Origin: Bradyrhizobium algeriense
GTDB taxonomy: Bacteria; Pseudomonadota; Alphaproteobacteria; Rhizobiales; Xanthobacteraceae
Assembly (NCBI RefSeq): GCF_003062295.1
Contig: NZ_PYCN01000015.1
Location: 62,001 to 126,000 of the forward strand
DNA: 64,000 nucleotides
Direction of reading: 5' to 3'
The notes beneath the pieces were generated by a model that was not told the origin of the DNA, made no database searches, and saw nothing but the letters and a program-made list of their open reading frames with translations. Shown piece by piece: positions 26,594 through 36,134 of this stretch (the stretch's first letter is position 1; each line of letters starts with the position of its first letter). The translations under genes and the position numbers were made by a program.

Positions 26594-26931
26594 GGGCTGG
26601 GCCTTTCAAGGAGATCGTGCGGAGATCGTTTTTTAGGCAACGCCTGACGTTGTGGGGCCAACCCGCTGATCCCTTGCTGAAAAGCGTCATCCTGACCATG
26701 CATTTGACATGCCATCCCGGTCAGACGGTGGATCCGATATCGCGGCAGGCCCCTCAACTTGCAGCGACTGTTAGTTGGCATGCATCTCAGAACGACTGGC
26801 GTGCCGGGTCAAGGGGTTGACTGCCGTCTTCTGTGTCTTGTTATTACCTCACCCGCCCCGACCCGCCGCCCGGCGGTGTTTTTCGCGATCAAGTTGTGGC
26901 TGCGGCATAACGTCTTGGATGATGCAAACGC
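26594..26931. other. Divergent promoter region between aapJ and metC
   Basis: About 340 bp with no supported ORF. A short GC hairpin (CCGCC-gccc-GGCGG) followed by TGTTTTT lies at about 26863-26884, some 50 bp upstream of metC, and could be an attenuator or terminator. No known SAM riboswitch consensus was found. Confidence 0.45.
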
Positions 26932-28125
26932 ATGAGCTCTTCGAACGACGGTCCGTCCAACCCGCAAAAACCCGAAACCAGACTGGTCACCGCGGGCCGT
27001 GACACCAAGGGGCAAAGGGGGTTCGTCAACCCTGCCGTGTACCACGGCTCGACCGTGCTCTATCCGACCGCCGAGGACCTGCACGCCCATCGCGCCGAAT
27101 TCTCCTACGGGCGTCACGGCTCTCCGACCACGCGGGCGCTGCAGGACGTGCTGATGTCGCTGGAGGGCCCGCAATGCGCCGGCGTTGGCCTTGCGCCGTC
27201 GGGACTGGCCGCGATCACCACTACCCTGCTCTCGGTGCTCAGCGCCGGCGATCATGTGCTGGTGACCGACAACGTCTACCGGCCCTCGCGCAACTTCTGC
27301 AACGGCATGCTCGCCCGCTACGGCGTCGAGGTCAGCTATTTCGATCCATTGATCGGCGCCGGCATCGAAGCCCTGTTCAAGCCCAACACCAAGGCGGTGC
27401 TGGTCGAAGCGCCCGGCTCGCAGTCGTTCGAGATGAGCGACATCCCCGCCATCGCCGAAGTCGCCCATGCGAGGGGCGCGCTGGTCATTGACGACAACAC
27501 CTGGGCAACGCCCTTGTTTCACCGCTCGCTCGACCAGGGCGTCGACATCAGCATGCAGGCCGCCACCAAATATATCGGCGGCCATTCCGACATCATGTTC
27601 GGCACGATTTCGGCGAACGCGAAGGCGTGGCCGCTGCTCGCCGAAGGCATCCGGCTGCTCGGCGTCTGCGCCGGGCCGGACGACGTCTTCCTGGCGCTGC
27701 GCGGCACCCGCACGCTTTCGGTGCGGCTCGCGCAGCATTATCGCTCGGGCCTTGAAATGGCGCGCTGGCTCGCTACCCGCCCCGAAGTCTTGTCGGTCCT
27801 GCATCCGGCGCTCGAGAGCCATCCCGGCCACGCGATCTGGAAGCGCGACTTCACCGGCGCGTCCGGCCTGTTCAGCATTGTTCTAAAGCCGGTGCCGCAA
27901 AAGGCGGTCGACGCCCTGCTCGATGCGGTCAAATTGTTCGGCATGGGCTTTTCGTGGGGCGGCTTCGAAAGCCTCATCATCCCGTTCGATTGCGATCCCT
28001 ACCGCACCGCCACCAAATGGTCCCCCGGCGGGCCGACGCTGCGGCTCCACATCGGCCTGGAGAATGTCGACGACCTCAAGGCCGATCTCGAGCGCGGCTT
28101 TGCGGCGTTGAAGGCGGCCGCCTAG
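26932..28125 (+). CDS. metC: Cystathionine beta-lyase
   Basis: A 397-residue Cys/Met-metabolism PLP enzyme that cleaves cystathionine to homocysteine, pyruvate and ammonia. The start region TRLVTAGRDTKGQRGFVNPA, the PLP phosphate-binding SYGRHGSPTTRALQ, the cofactor Asp in DDNTWATPLFHRSLDQG and the Schiff-base lysine in ATKYIGGHSD (about Lys213) are all present. The GGGPTLRLHIGLE-like end (SPGGPTLRLHIGLEN) matches MetC better than cystathionine gamma-synthase. The gene is divergent from aapJ and followed by a repeat element that may end transcription. Confidence 0.9.
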   Translation: MSSSNDGPSNPQKPETRLVTAGRDTKGQRGFVNPAVYHGSTVLYPTAEDLHAHRAEFSYGRHGSPTTRALQDVLMSLEGPQCAGVGLAPSGLAAITTTLLSVLSAGDHVLVTDNVYRPSRNFCNGMLARYGVEVSYFDPLIGAGIEALFKPNTKAVLVEAPGSQSFEMSDIPAIAEVAHARGALVIDDNTWATPLFHRSLDQGVDISMQAATKYIGGHSDIMFGTISANAKAWPLLAEGIRLLGVCAGPDDVFLALRGTRTLSVRLAQHYRSGLEMARWLATRPEVLSVLHPALESHPGHAIWKRDFTGASGLFSIVLKPVPQKAVDALLDAVKLFGMGFSWGGFESLIIPFDCDPYRTATKWSPGGPTLRLHIGLENVDDLKADLERGFAALKAAA

Positions 28126-28258
28126 CTAGAGCGGGATGACGTTTCTTCGAATCGCCATCCCACTCTATCTCTTTGATTTGAGCATGATCTCCGCGCAAAC
28201 GCGTTCCGCGTTTGTCGCGAGGGAAAACCGGTGTCCACTTTTCCGGATCATGCTCTAG
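28126..28258. repeat. Palindromic intergenic repeat (GAGCATGATC type)
   Basis: Outer sequence CTAGAGCGGGATGACG, then GAGCATGATC at 28180-28189 pairing with GGATCATGCTC at 28244-28254. An inner hairpin CGCAAACGCG-TTC-CGCGTTTGTCG is also visible. Elements of this wording are repeated many times in Bradyrhizobium and Rhodopseudomonas genomes. It sits directly after the metC stop. Confidence 0.7.
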
Positions 28259-28567
28259 CAAGGGCTGCGATTCCCTGTCGATTTTTGAGCGGCCTTCGCG
28301 GCGGCCGATGCAGCGGAGCGCCTTCGCTTGCATCCTGCCGGCCAGATCAACCGCGTGTTGCGGTCACCGGCCGCACCTCCGGATTTTTGCGGACGATTTT
28401 CTTCAAACGATAACCGCTCGTTCACCATGACGGTGAATCCCGCCGTCCGATCACCCAAAAACTTCACGCCTCAAGTTCCCTTATACCTTTGATGCCTAGT
28501 CATACCTCCGGGATGGCTGTCGTTGCGGTGTAGTTGGGGCGTCCCTGCGTAAGAGTAAGTAAAGCGT
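28259..28567. other. Leader region upstream of cpaB
   Basis: About 310 bp with no convincing gene. A pilin gene, expected near cpaB in many tad loci, is absent. The segment just before cpaB is AT-richer (GTAAGAGTAAGTAAAGCGT) and probably carries the promoter and ribosome binding site. Confidence 0.45.
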
Positions 28568-29368
28568 ATGAATATCGCACGTGTCGTCGTTCTGATCATC
28601 GCCTTGGGTGCCGGCGGGGTCGCCGCCTATCTCGCCCGTGGCACGGAAGAAACATCGCGCCCGGCAGCCGAACCGGTCGCGCAATTGCCGACGGCGGAGA
28701 TTCTGGTCGCGAAGTCCGACATCGGACTCGGCCAACTGGTCAAGCCAGAAGACCTGCAATGGCAGACCTGGCCGGCTTCAGCCGCTGGCAGCAATCTGGT
28801 CAACCGCGCCAGCAGGGCCGAAGCCATCAAGGAAATCGCCGGTTCGATCGCACGCTCTCCCTTCATCGCGGGCGAGCCGATCCGTGAGCAGAAGCTGGTC
28901 AAGGCCAACGGCTCCGGCTTCATGGCGGCCATCCTGCCGACCGGCATGCGGGCGATCTCGACCGAGATCTCGCCGGAAACCGGCGCCGGCGGCTTCATCC
29001 TGCCCAATGACCGCGTCGACGTCATCCTCTCCAAGCGCGAAAGAAATCCGGATGGCAAGGGCGCCGACGTCATGCAGTCCGAAATCATTCTCAGCAATAT
29101 CCGTGTGCTGGCGATCGATCAGGCGCCGAAGGAAAAAGACGGCATCAACACCCTCGTCGGCCGCACCGTCACGCTCGAACTGAAGCCCGAGCAGGCCGAG
29201 TTGCTGGCGCGCTCGCGCCAAAGCGGCACGCTGTCGCTCGCGCTGCGCAGCATCACCGATATCAACGCGACGGCCGAAGGCCAGTCCGAGGATCAAACTA
29301 AAAAGCGAAGCGAGAGCGTCAACGTGGTTCGCTACGGGGTCGCCAATCAAACGACGGCACAGAAGTGA
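28568..29368 (+). CDS. cpaB: Flp pilus assembly protein CpaB (RcpC)
   Basis: A 266-residue inner-membrane/periplasmic protein of the Tad (tight adherence) pilus. One N-terminal helix (about residues 4-20) is followed by a SAF-type domain: ILVAKSDIGLGQLVKPEDLQ and SPFIAGEPIREQKLV, then the RcpC region GFILPNDRVDVILSK and GRTVTLELKPEQAELLARS. CpaB is thought to help the secretin assemble or gate in the periplasm. It is the first gene of cpaBCDE; the next start is only 17 bp after its stop. Confidence 0.9.
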   Translation: MNIARVVVLIIALGAGGVAAYLARGTEETSRPAAEPVAQLPTAEILVAKSDIGLGQLVKPEDLQWQTWPASAAGSNLVNRASRAEAIKEIAGSIARSPFIAGEPIREQKLVKANGSGFMAAILPTGMRAISTEISPETGAGGFILPNDRVDVILSKRERNPDGKGADVMQSEIILSNIRVLAIDQAPKEKDGINTLVGRTVTLELKPEQAELLARSRQSGTLSLALRSITDINATAEGQSEDQTKKRSESVNVVRYGVANQTTAQK

Positions 29369-29385
29369 CCGAAAGGACGCCCGAG

Positions 29386-30855
29386 ATGAAGTTTTGGGAA
29401 AATCAGTCAGCGATGCGAACCGTAGCGGCGCGCACCCTGTTATTGTCGGCCGTCGCTGCGCTGACGCTCGCTCCGCTGCTGCCCGTCGTCGCAGCCGAAC
29501 CCGAGAAGGATCCGGTAACGACCTCCGCCATCGGTCCGGTCAAGATGCGCTTCCTGTCGCTCGGCATCGGCAAATCCGTGGTCGTCGACCTGCCGCGCGA
29601 CGTGAAGGACGTGCTGGTCGCCGACCCGAAGATCGCCAACGCCGTCGTTCGTTCCTCGCAACGCGCCTATATCATCGGCGGCGCGGTCGGCCAGACCAAC
29701 GTCGTGTTTTTCGACGCCGACGGCCAGCAGGTCGCCTCCTACGACATCGCGGTCAAGCGTGACCTCAACGGCGTGCGGGCCGCGCTGCGGCAGGCGATGC
29801 CGGGGATTCAGATCGAGGGCGTCGGCGACAGCGTGTTGCTGACCGGCTCGGTATCGAGCCCGGTCGAAGCCCAGCAGGCGGGCGAAGTCGCCGCGCGGCT
29901 GGTCGGCGGCGCTGACAAGGTCGTCAACTCGATCGTCGTTCGCGGTCGCGACCAGGTGATGCTCAAGGTCACCGTCGCGGAAGTGCGGCGGGACATCGTC
30001 AAGCAATTGGGTGTCGATCTCAGTGCCAGTATGAATTACGGCACCGCGGCAGTCGTTTTCAAGAACAACAATCCGTTCACCGCCAACAGTGCACCGCTCG
30101 TGCCCGAGAACGGCTTGGCCGCGGCGGCTTTGAACAAAGCCGGTCTGCCATCGGTCACCGCTACCCTGCGCGCAATGGAAAGCGCCGGTGTCGTGAAGAC
30201 GCTCGCCGAACCCAATCTGACGGCGATATCAGGCGAATCCGCAACGTTTATCTCAGGCGGCGAATTTCCCATTCCGGCCGGCGTGAGCTGCCAAACGTCG
30301 ACGTCGGGCGTTATCGGAGGATGCGTCCAAACGGTCACCTACAAGAAATTTGGCATCTCGCTCAACTTCACGCCGGTCGTACTGGCTGAGGGACGGATCA
30401 GCCTTAGGGTGATGACCGAAGTGTCGGAAGTCTCGACCGAAAACGCTTTGACTGGCGGTCCCGGTGGAACAACCATTCCCTCGATCAAGACCCGCCGTGC
30501 CGAGACGACGCTGGAAATACCCTCCGGCGGCTCGGTGGCGATGGCCGGCCTGATCCAGGAGCAGACCAAGCAGGCCGTCAACGGGCTGCCGGGGCTCGAT
30601 CAATTGCCGGTTTTGGGCGCGCTGTTCCGCAGCCAGGACTTCGTCAACAACCAGACCGAACTGATGGTTCTCGTGACACCCTACGTCGTCCGCGCGGTCG
30701 CGCAAAAAGAACTGTCGCGGCCCGATGACGGCTTCGCGCCGGCGTCCGATTCGCAGTCCGCGTTGCTCGGGCGCATCAACCGGATTTACGGCGTTGCCGC
30801 CCGCGTCGATCCCGTCGGCGGAATCCAGGGCAATTTCGGCTTCATCATTGATTAA
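29386..30855 (+). CDS. cpaC: Tad pilus secretin CpaC (RcpA)
   Basis: A 489-residue type II/III secretion-family outer-membrane secretin. The ATG at 29386 has GAAAGGA about 9 bases upstream. A signal peptide ends near PVVAAEP. An N-terminal periplasmic domain (VVVDLPRDVKDVLVADPKIA) and a BON-like stretch (VLLTGSVSSPVEAQQAG) precede the secretin core with TLAEPNLTAISGESATFISG, GISLNFTPVVL and the ending LMVLVTPYVVRAV. It forms the outer-membrane pore for the Flp pilus. Second gene of the operon. Confidence 0.92.
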   Translation: MKFWENQSAMRTVAARTLLLSAVAALTLAPLLPVVAAEPEKDPVTTSAIGPVKMRFLSLGIGKSVVVDLPRDVKDVLVADPKIANAVVRSSQRAYIIGGAVGQTNVVFFDADGQQVASYDIAVKRDLNGVRAALRQAMPGIQIEGVGDSVLLTGSVSSPVEAQQAGEVAARLVGGADKVVNSIVVRGRDQVMLKVTVAEVRRDIVKQLGVDLSASMNYGTAAVVFKNNNPFTANSAPLVPENGLAAAALNKAGLPSVTATLRAMESAGVVKTLAEPNLTAISGESATFISGGEFPIPAGVSCQTSTSGVIGGCVQTVTYKKFGISLNFTPVVLAEGRISLRVMTEVSEVSTENALTGGPGGTTIPSIKTRRAETTLEIPSGGSVAMAGLIQEQTKQAVNGLPGLDQLPVLGALFRSQDFVNNQTELMVLVTPYVVRAVAQKELSRPDDGFAPASDSQSALLGRINRIYGVAARVDPVGGIQGNFGFIID

Positions 30856-30895
30856 GACGCAGAGCTGTTCACCGAGTGGGGACGAGGACAGAACC

Positions 30896-31636
30896 ATGAC
30901 AACGAGAATTCCGCTCCACCGCAACAAGGCCTTGCACATGCTTGGCGCCCTCCTCGGCCTCTCGGCGGCGCTCGGCGCCTGCACGCCGCAGACCACTGAA
31001 ATCGTGACCGCCAGCGTGTCCGATGATTATCGCCACCGGCATCCGATAGCAGTGACCGAGGCCAACCGCTCCATCGTGGTGTTCGTCGGTCATGCCCGCG
31101 GCGGCCTCTCCGGGTCGCAACGCACAGACGTCATCGGCCTGGCGCAAACCTGGGTACGTGAAGGCACCGGCGCCATCATCGCCGACGTCCCGATCGATAC
31201 GCCAAATGCGCGCGCGGCCGCGGCCTCGTACCAGGAAATCCGGTCGGTGCTGATGGCGGGCGGCGTGCCCTCGCGCGCCATCACGATGCGTCACTATCGG
31301 CCGGAAGATCCGCGCACGCTGCCGACGATCAGGCTCAGCTATCCGAAGATCACGGCCGTGGCGGGACCTTGCGGCCTGTGGCCGCAAGACCTCGGACCGA
31401 ACATCGACAACGTCGCCTACAATGAAAATCGCTCGTACCACAATTTCGGCTGCGCCACCCAGCGCAACCTTGCTGCGATGATCGACAATCCCGCCGATCT
31501 CGAACAGCCACGTCCCGAGAGCCCCGCCTATACGCCGCGCCGCGATGCCGCCTTCGAAAAATACCGCAAGGGCACTGCGACAACGACCACCTATCCCGAA
31601 TCCGACAAAGCCAAACTCAGCGATACAGGCAAATGA
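30896..31636 (+). CDS. cpaD: Tad pilus lipoprotein CpaD
   Basis: A 246-residue protein beginning MTTRIPLHRN; the lipobox is GLSAALGAC, so it is predicted to be lipidated. The CpaD family region contains HPIAVTEANRSIVVFVGHARGG, GTGAIIADVP and AGPCGLWPQDLGPNIDNVAYN, ending NFGCATQRNLAAMIDNPADL. It is a putative pilotin or envelope partner of the secretin CpaC. Its stop overlaps the cpaE start by ATGA (31633-31636). The longer ORF reading from 30725 overlaps cpaC and is rejected. Confidence 0.88.
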   Translation: MTTRIPLHRNKALHMLGALLGLSAALGACTPQTTEIVTASVSDDYRHRHPIAVTEANRSIVVFVGHARGGLSGSQRTDVIGLAQTWVREGTGAIIADVPIDTPNARAAAASYQEIRSVLMAGGVPSRAITMRHYRPEDPRTLPTIRLSYPKITAVAGPCGLWPQDLGPNIDNVAYNENRSYHNFGCATQRNLAAMIDNPADLEQPRPESPAYTPRRDAAFEKYRKGTATTTTYPESDKAKLSDTGK

Positions 31637-32916
31637 TCAGCCGCGTCTTTCAAAACTCCGACGATCAAATCGACGACACGCCGGCGCAGCCCGAGGAATA
31701 CATCTCGCCTGCGCCACGCGTATCGGTACAGGCCTTTTGCGCCAGCGTCGCGGTCGCAACCGCGGCGCGCGCGGCGAGCGAAGACCGCCGTCTCGGCAAG
31801 GCCCACCTTTCGGTGCACATGGGCGGCCTGGCCGCCGCCATCGAGGCCTATCACACGGCGCCGACGCCGAACGTCATTGTGCTGGAGACCGAGCCCGGCA
31901 GCGATATCCTCGAAGGACTCGACGAACTCGCGACCGTCTGCGACGCCGGAACCCGCGTCGTCGTGATCGGCAACGCCAGCGACGTCACGCCTTATCGTGA
32001 ACTGGTGCGGCGCGGCGTCAGCGACTACGTGACCGGACCGGTCGAACCGATCGACGTCGTGCGCGCAATCTGCGGTCTCTACGCGGCCTCCGAGGCCGTG
32101 GCCGTCGGCCGCATCATCGCCGTGGTCGGCGCCAAGGGCGGCGTCGGTGCCTCCACCGTCGCGCACAACGTGGCCTGGGCGATCGCGCGCGATCTCGCGC
32201 TCGATTCCGTCGTGATCGATCTCGACCTTGCCTTCGGCACCGCCAGCCTCGATTACAACCAGGATCCGGTTCAAGGCATCGCCAATGCCGTGTTCCAGCC
32301 GGAACGGCCGGATTCCGCCTTCATGGAGCGCCTGCTGGCGAAATGCACCGACCGCCTCAATCTGCTGGCGGCGCCGGCAACATTGGACCAGGTCTATGAT
32401 TTCGGCGCCGATGCGTTCGATGCGATCTTCGATACGATGCGCATGACCACCCCCTGCATCGTGCTCGACGTCCCCCATCAATGGTCGGCATGGACCAAGC
32501 GCACGCTGGTCGGCGCGGACGACATTCTGATCGTGGCCGAGCCCGATCTCGCCAACATGCGCAACGCCAAGAACATGCTGAACGTGCTGAAGGCGGCGCG
32601 GCCCAACGACCGCCCGCCGCTTTATTGCCTCAACCAGGTCGGCATGCACAAGCGCCCGGAGATCTCCACGCGCGAATTCGCCAAGGCGATCGAGAGCCAG
32701 CCGATCGCCGCCATTCCGTTCGATTCAAAGATGTTCGGCACCGCCGCCAATAACGGTCAGATGATCGCGCAGATCTCCGCCAAGCATCGCACCACCGCGA
32801 TGTTCCTGCAGATGGCGCAGCGCCTGACCGGCCATGCCGTGACCAAGCGATCCCGGGTCTCGTTCCTGGAGCCGATCATCAAGAAACTGCAGGGCACGAA
32901 GGCTCGCAGGGCCTGA
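31633..32916 (+). CDS. cpaE: Pilus assembly ATPase-like protein CpaE (TadZ)
   Basis: A 427-residue MinD/ParA-like protein that places the Tad machinery in the cell. The N-terminal 150 residues look like an atypical receiver domain (VIVLETEPGSDILEGLDELA). The ATPase part has the deviant Walker A KGGVGASTVAHNVAWA at about residues 168-183, VIDLDLAFGTASLDYN and a later IVLDVPHQWSAWTKR. It overlaps cpaD by 4 bp. The usual next genes, cpaF, tadB and tadC, are missing: the following gene, a TadD-like protein, is on the opposite strand 38 bp away. Confidence 0.9.
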   Translation: MISRVFQNSDDQIDDTPAQPEEYISPAPRVSVQAFCASVAVATAARAASEDRRLGKAHLSVHMGGLAAAIEAYHTAPTPNVIVLETEPGSDILEGLDELATVCDAGTRVVVIGNASDVTPYRELVRRGVSDYVTGPVEPIDVVRAICGLYAASEAVAVGRIIAVVGAKGGVGASTVAHNVAWAIARDLALDSVVIDLDLAFGTASLDYNQDPVQGIANAVFQPERPDSAFMERLLAKCTDRLNLLAAPATLDQVYDFGADAFDAIFDTMRMTTPCIVLDVPHQWSAWTKRTLVGADDILIVAEPDLANMRNAKNMLNVLKAARPNDRPPLYCLNQVGMHKRPEISTREFAKAIESQPIAAIPFDSKMFGTAANNGQMIAQISAKHRTTAMFLQMAQRLTGHAVTKRSRVSFLEPIIKKLQGTKARRA

Positions 32917-32954
32917 GCAAACAACGACGGCGGCAGCGCCCTGAGCGCTGACGC

Positions 32955-33782
32955 CTAGTCGGCGCGTCCGGCGGCCGCGATCGGCATTTTCCCGACCTCT
33001 GCCCGCGCGTTCTCTTTTTCCTTCCGCGACAGGATCTGTTTCAACAGCGCGACGTTGGCTGCAGCCTCGGCGGGCGGCAGGTCGGCCTTCACTATCTTTT
33101 CAGCATCGGCGACACGGCCCTGCAGGCCAACCGCGAGCGCCAGATTGGCGCGCACGCGCGGATCGGTCACCGCAATGCCGTGGGCGCGGCGCAGCGTTTC
33201 CTCGGCCTTGGGCAAGTCCCTCGAAAGCACGTAGGACAGTCCGAGATTGGACAGCACCAACGGCTGGTCGGGCGCGATCTTCAGCGCGCTCGCATAATAT
33301 TGCCGCGCCTCCTCATATCGGCCGAGTTGATCCAGTGTCGCGCCCTGCGCCGAGAGCAGCCGCCAATCGGGATCGTCGGGACTGTGGGCGCGGCCGAGCA
33401 CGTCGAAGGCCTGCTGGAAATTGCCGTTGTCCGCCAGCGCGCGGCCATAGGCGGCGAGCAGCAGCCTGTTGCCGGAATTGGCGATGGAGGCCTGTTCGAG
33501 CACCGCAACCGCCTGCGACCGCTGTCCCGTCGCGCGCAGCGCCCTGCCGTATTTCAGCGCCGCGTCGGTATCCTTCGGATTGGCGCGATAGCGTTCCTGG
33601 TAGAGCTCGACGTCGCGGCGCGGATCGCTGGCGCGGCCGGTGTCAGCCTTTTCGTCGATCGAACCGGTAATGTCCGATAGTCCCGAGGTCTGGCAAGCGC
33701 CAAGCCCCAACGCCAGGATCAGGGTCGAAGCGCACGCGAGAAGTCGCGCAAGGCGGGACGGATGGAGCAACTTCTGTCGCAT
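32955..33782 (-). CDS. TadD-like tetratricopeptide-repeat lipoprotein
   Basis: A 275-residue protein. The ATG at 33782 gives a clean lipoprotein signal (LACASTLILALGLGAC); a GTG at 33818 would add 12 residues. At least four TPR-like units are visible (KDTDAALKYGRALRATGQ, ANSGNRLLLAAYGRALADNG, DPDWRLLSAQGATLDQLGRY, APDQPLVLSNLGLSYVLS). TadD-type TPR lipoproteins belong to Tad pilus loci and probably help secretin assembly. Here it converges on cpaE, so it needs its own promoter, unlike most tad clusters where it is in the main operon. Confidence 0.82.
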   Translation of the reverse strand: MRQKLLHPSRLARLLACASTLILALGLGACQTSGLSDITGSIDEKADTGRASDPRRDVELYQERYRANPKDTDAALKYGRALRATGQRSQAVAVLEQASIANSGNRLLLAAYGRALADNGNFQQAFDVLGRAHSPDDPDWRLLSAQGATLDQLGRYEEARQYYASALKIAPDQPLVLSNLGLSYVLSRDLPKAEETLRRAHGIAVTDPRVRANLALAVGLQGRVADAEKIVKADLPPAEAAANVALLKQILSRKEKENARAEVGKMPIAAAGRAD

Positions 33783-33939
33783 GTACCTGGACTCACGGCG
33801 GGAACTGTCCAGGAACACTCACAGCTTAACCCTAAGCTCAGGTTAAGTTCACCCATGTTTGCGGTAATCCGTGACCTTTGCGGCGCGCTACGCGCCGGCC
33901 AGGCGCTTGCGCCGTCCTGTACCGACGCCGCCGAGCAGC

Positions 33940-34185
33940 CTAGTCGACGAATTGCGCGCCGAGTTCGCAGCCGATCCGCCAGGCCAGCCGGCACTGACGC
34001 GGCCTGCCCTCCGAAAAGATCACCGTAAATTCGGAAGGAATTTCGGGATATTCGGCGATGATCTTCACCCCGCCATCCGACACGTCGGAAATCATGCAAT
34101 CGCGCGGCAACCCGCCGGTCGCGAACTGTATTTTTGCAAAGCTTCTGCACGCCCGTCGTTCGCTGCTGCGGCGATTCGCATACAT
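33940..34185 (-). CDS. PilZ-domain protein, 81 aa
   Basis: A one-domain protein starting MYANRRSSERRACRSFAKIQ. The arginine-rich N-terminal motif (RRSSERRxxR) and the ISDVSDGGVKI motif (D/NxSxxG) are the two c-di-GMP-binding elements of PilZ. The strand pattern FTVIFSEGRPRQCRLAWRIG completes the barrel. The start at 34185 is chosen by the domain; an upstream reading to 34278 adds sequence with no similarity. It lies between the TadD-like gene and the Na/Pi cotransporter, so a link to surface attachment is tempting but unproven. Confidence 0.82.
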   Translation of the reverse strand: MYANRRSSERRACRSFAKIQFATGGLPRDCMISDVSDGGVKIIAEYPEIPSEFTVIFSEGRPRQCRLAWRIGCELGAQFVD

Positions 34186-34445
34186 TTCGATCCCTGGCCT
34201 TGTTAGATGTGATCCACCCGTTGGTGCACCAGCTTTACCGAAGAATTGTTGGAATTGGCCTATCGCAACGGCTCGCAATATAACGGTTGCATTCGAACTC
34301 CGTTTACCGAACCCGGCGCCCTGGCTGAAGGCCGAGCTCTTCGAACGTGCCTGCGCGGCGCAATTTTCGGCAAATTAAAGGGTTGATCCCCCCTCGTTAG
34401 GCGATAGCCTGACCCCTCGACTCGATTTGGCGGAACGAAAAGCGC

Positions 34446-36134
34446 ATGGGAAGTCTGGTTCTTCTCGACCTGATGGGCGGCGTCGCGTTGCTGCTGTGGG
34501 GCCTGCACATGGTCCACAGCGGGATCCTGCGCGCGTTCGGACCCGATCTGCGCCTGTTGCTGGCGAAGGCGCTGAGCAACCGCTTCACCGCCTTTGGCGC
34601 CGGCCTTGGTCTCACCGCCCTGCTCCAAAGCAGCACCGCCACAGCGCTGATCACGAGTTCATTCACATCGGAGGGGCTCGTCAGCCTCGTCCCCGCACTC
34701 GCCATCATGCTCGGCGCCAATGTCGGCACCACGCTGATCGTGCAGATCCTGTCGTTCAACATCTCGGCCGTGGCGCCCGTGCTGTTCATCATCGGCCTGG
34801 TCGCCTTCCGCAGCGGGCCGCGCTCGCGTGTCAAGGACATCGGCCGCGTCTTTATCGGCCTCGGCCTGATGCTGCTGGCGCTGCACATCCTGCTCAATAC
34901 GCTGGCGCCGGCGGAGAATGCGCCGGGCGTACGCGTGTTCATGAACGCCATCACCGGCGATCCCGTGCTCTGCATCCTGTTCGCCGCGATCGTGACCTGG
35001 CTGGTGCATTCCAGCGTCGCCAGCGTGCTGCTGGTGATGTCGCTGGCCTATGCGCATTTCGTCACGCCCTACGCGGCGCTGGCGCTCGTGCTCGGCGCCA
35101 ATCTCGGCAGCGCCATCAATCCGATCGTCGAAGGCGCGCGCCGCGACAATCCCGCCAGCTACCGCCTGCCGCTGGGCAACCTCGTCAACCGGCTCGCCGG
35201 CATCCTGCTGGTGGCGCCGTTCCTGCAGCCGATCGCGGACCTTCTGATCTCGTGGCAGCCGGATGCAGCCAAGGCAACCGCCCTGTTCCACATCGCCTTC
35301 AACGTTGCGACCGCAGCTCTCTTCATCGGCCTGCTCGACGGCATGGCGCGGCTGTTGAAGAGGTTGCTGCCCGAGCGCGTCAAGGAGGCCGATGCGTCAG
35401 GGCCGCGCTATCTCGACGAGAGCGCGCTGGAGACGCCCTCGCTCGCGCTGGCCGATGCCGCCCGCGAGACCCTGCATATGGGCGATCACGTCGAAATCAT
35501 GCTGCGCAAGGTGATGGCGGCGATGATGACCAACGACCGGGCACTGGTCGACCAGGTCTCGCAGATGGACAACAGCGTCGACAGCCTCGACGAGGCGATC
35601 AAGCTCTACGTCACAAAACTCACCCGCGGCAGTCTCGACGAGCGCGAGGGACAGCGGGCAATGGAGATCGTCTCCTTCGCCATCAACCTCGAGCATATCG
35701 GCGACATCATCGACAAGAATCTGAGCGAGCTCGCAACCAAGAAGATCAAGCGCCGCTTCCAGTTCTCGGTCGAAGGCGCCGAGGAGCTGTCCGCCTTCCA
35801 CAAGCGCACCATGGATTCGCTTCGGATCGCGTTCGGCGTCTTCATGTCCGGCGACGTCAACGAGGCGCGAAAGCTTCTGGTCGAGAAGGCGGCGTTGCGC
35901 AATGCCGAACTGGCCGCGACCGAACGGCATCTCGACCGCTTGCGCGAAGGCCGGCCCGAAACCATCGAGACCACCTCGCTCCATCTCGACGTGCTGCGCG
36001 ACCTCAGGCGCATCCACTCGCACATCTGCTCAGTCGCCTATCCCGTGCTGGATGCCGCGGGCGAACTGGCCGCCTATCGCTCGACGGAGAGCGATCTGAC
36101 GGCACTGCCGGCACCGGCGCCCAGCCGCTCCTGA
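34446..36134 (+). CDS. Na/Pi cotransporter family protein with PhoU-like tail
   Basis: A 562-residue membrane protein. Two inverted-repeat halves of the Na/Pi cotransporter (PF02690) family are present, with the first QSSTATALITSSFTSEG and the second HSSVASVLLVMSLAYA motif, each preceded by GLTALL or VTWLV-type helices. After about residue 320 comes a soluble region of two three-helix PhoU-like units (EIMLRKVMAAMMTNDRALVD; AFHKRTMDSLRIAFGVFMSG). It probably imports phosphate or a similar oxyanion with sodium, with the tail regulating it. The gene stands alone and is convergent with the LAB_N gene, whose stop abuts it. Confidence 0.88.
   Translation: MGSLVLLDLMGGVALLLWGLHMVHSGILRAFGPDLRLLLAKALSNRFTAFGAGLGLTALLQSSTATALITSSFTSEGLVSLVPALAIMLGANVGTTLIVQILSFNISAVAPVLFIIGLVAFRSGPRSRVKDIGRVFIGLGLMLLALHILLNTLAPAENAPGVRVFMNAITGDPVLCILFAAIVTWLVHSSVASVLLVMSLAYAHFVTPYAALALVLGANLGSAINPIVEGARRDNPASYRLPLGNLVNRLAGILLVAPFLQPIADLLISWQPDAAKATALFHIAFNVATAALFIGLLDGMARLLKRLLPERVKEADASGPRYLDESALETPSLALADAARETLHMGDHVEIMLRKVMAAMMTNDRALVDQVSQMDNSVDSLDEAIKLYVTKLTRGSLDEREGQRAMEIVSFAINLEHIGDIIDKNLSELATKKIKRRFQFSVEGAEELSAFHKRTMDSLRIAFGVFMSGDVNEARKLLVEKAALRNAELAATERHLDRLREGRPETIETTSLHLDVLRDLRRIHSHICSVAYPVLDAAGELAAYRSTESDLTALPAPAPSRS

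Noticed and set aside
26594..26931. SAM-II riboswitch upstream of metC
   Set aside because: No match to the conserved SAM-II stem and pseudoknot bases was seen.
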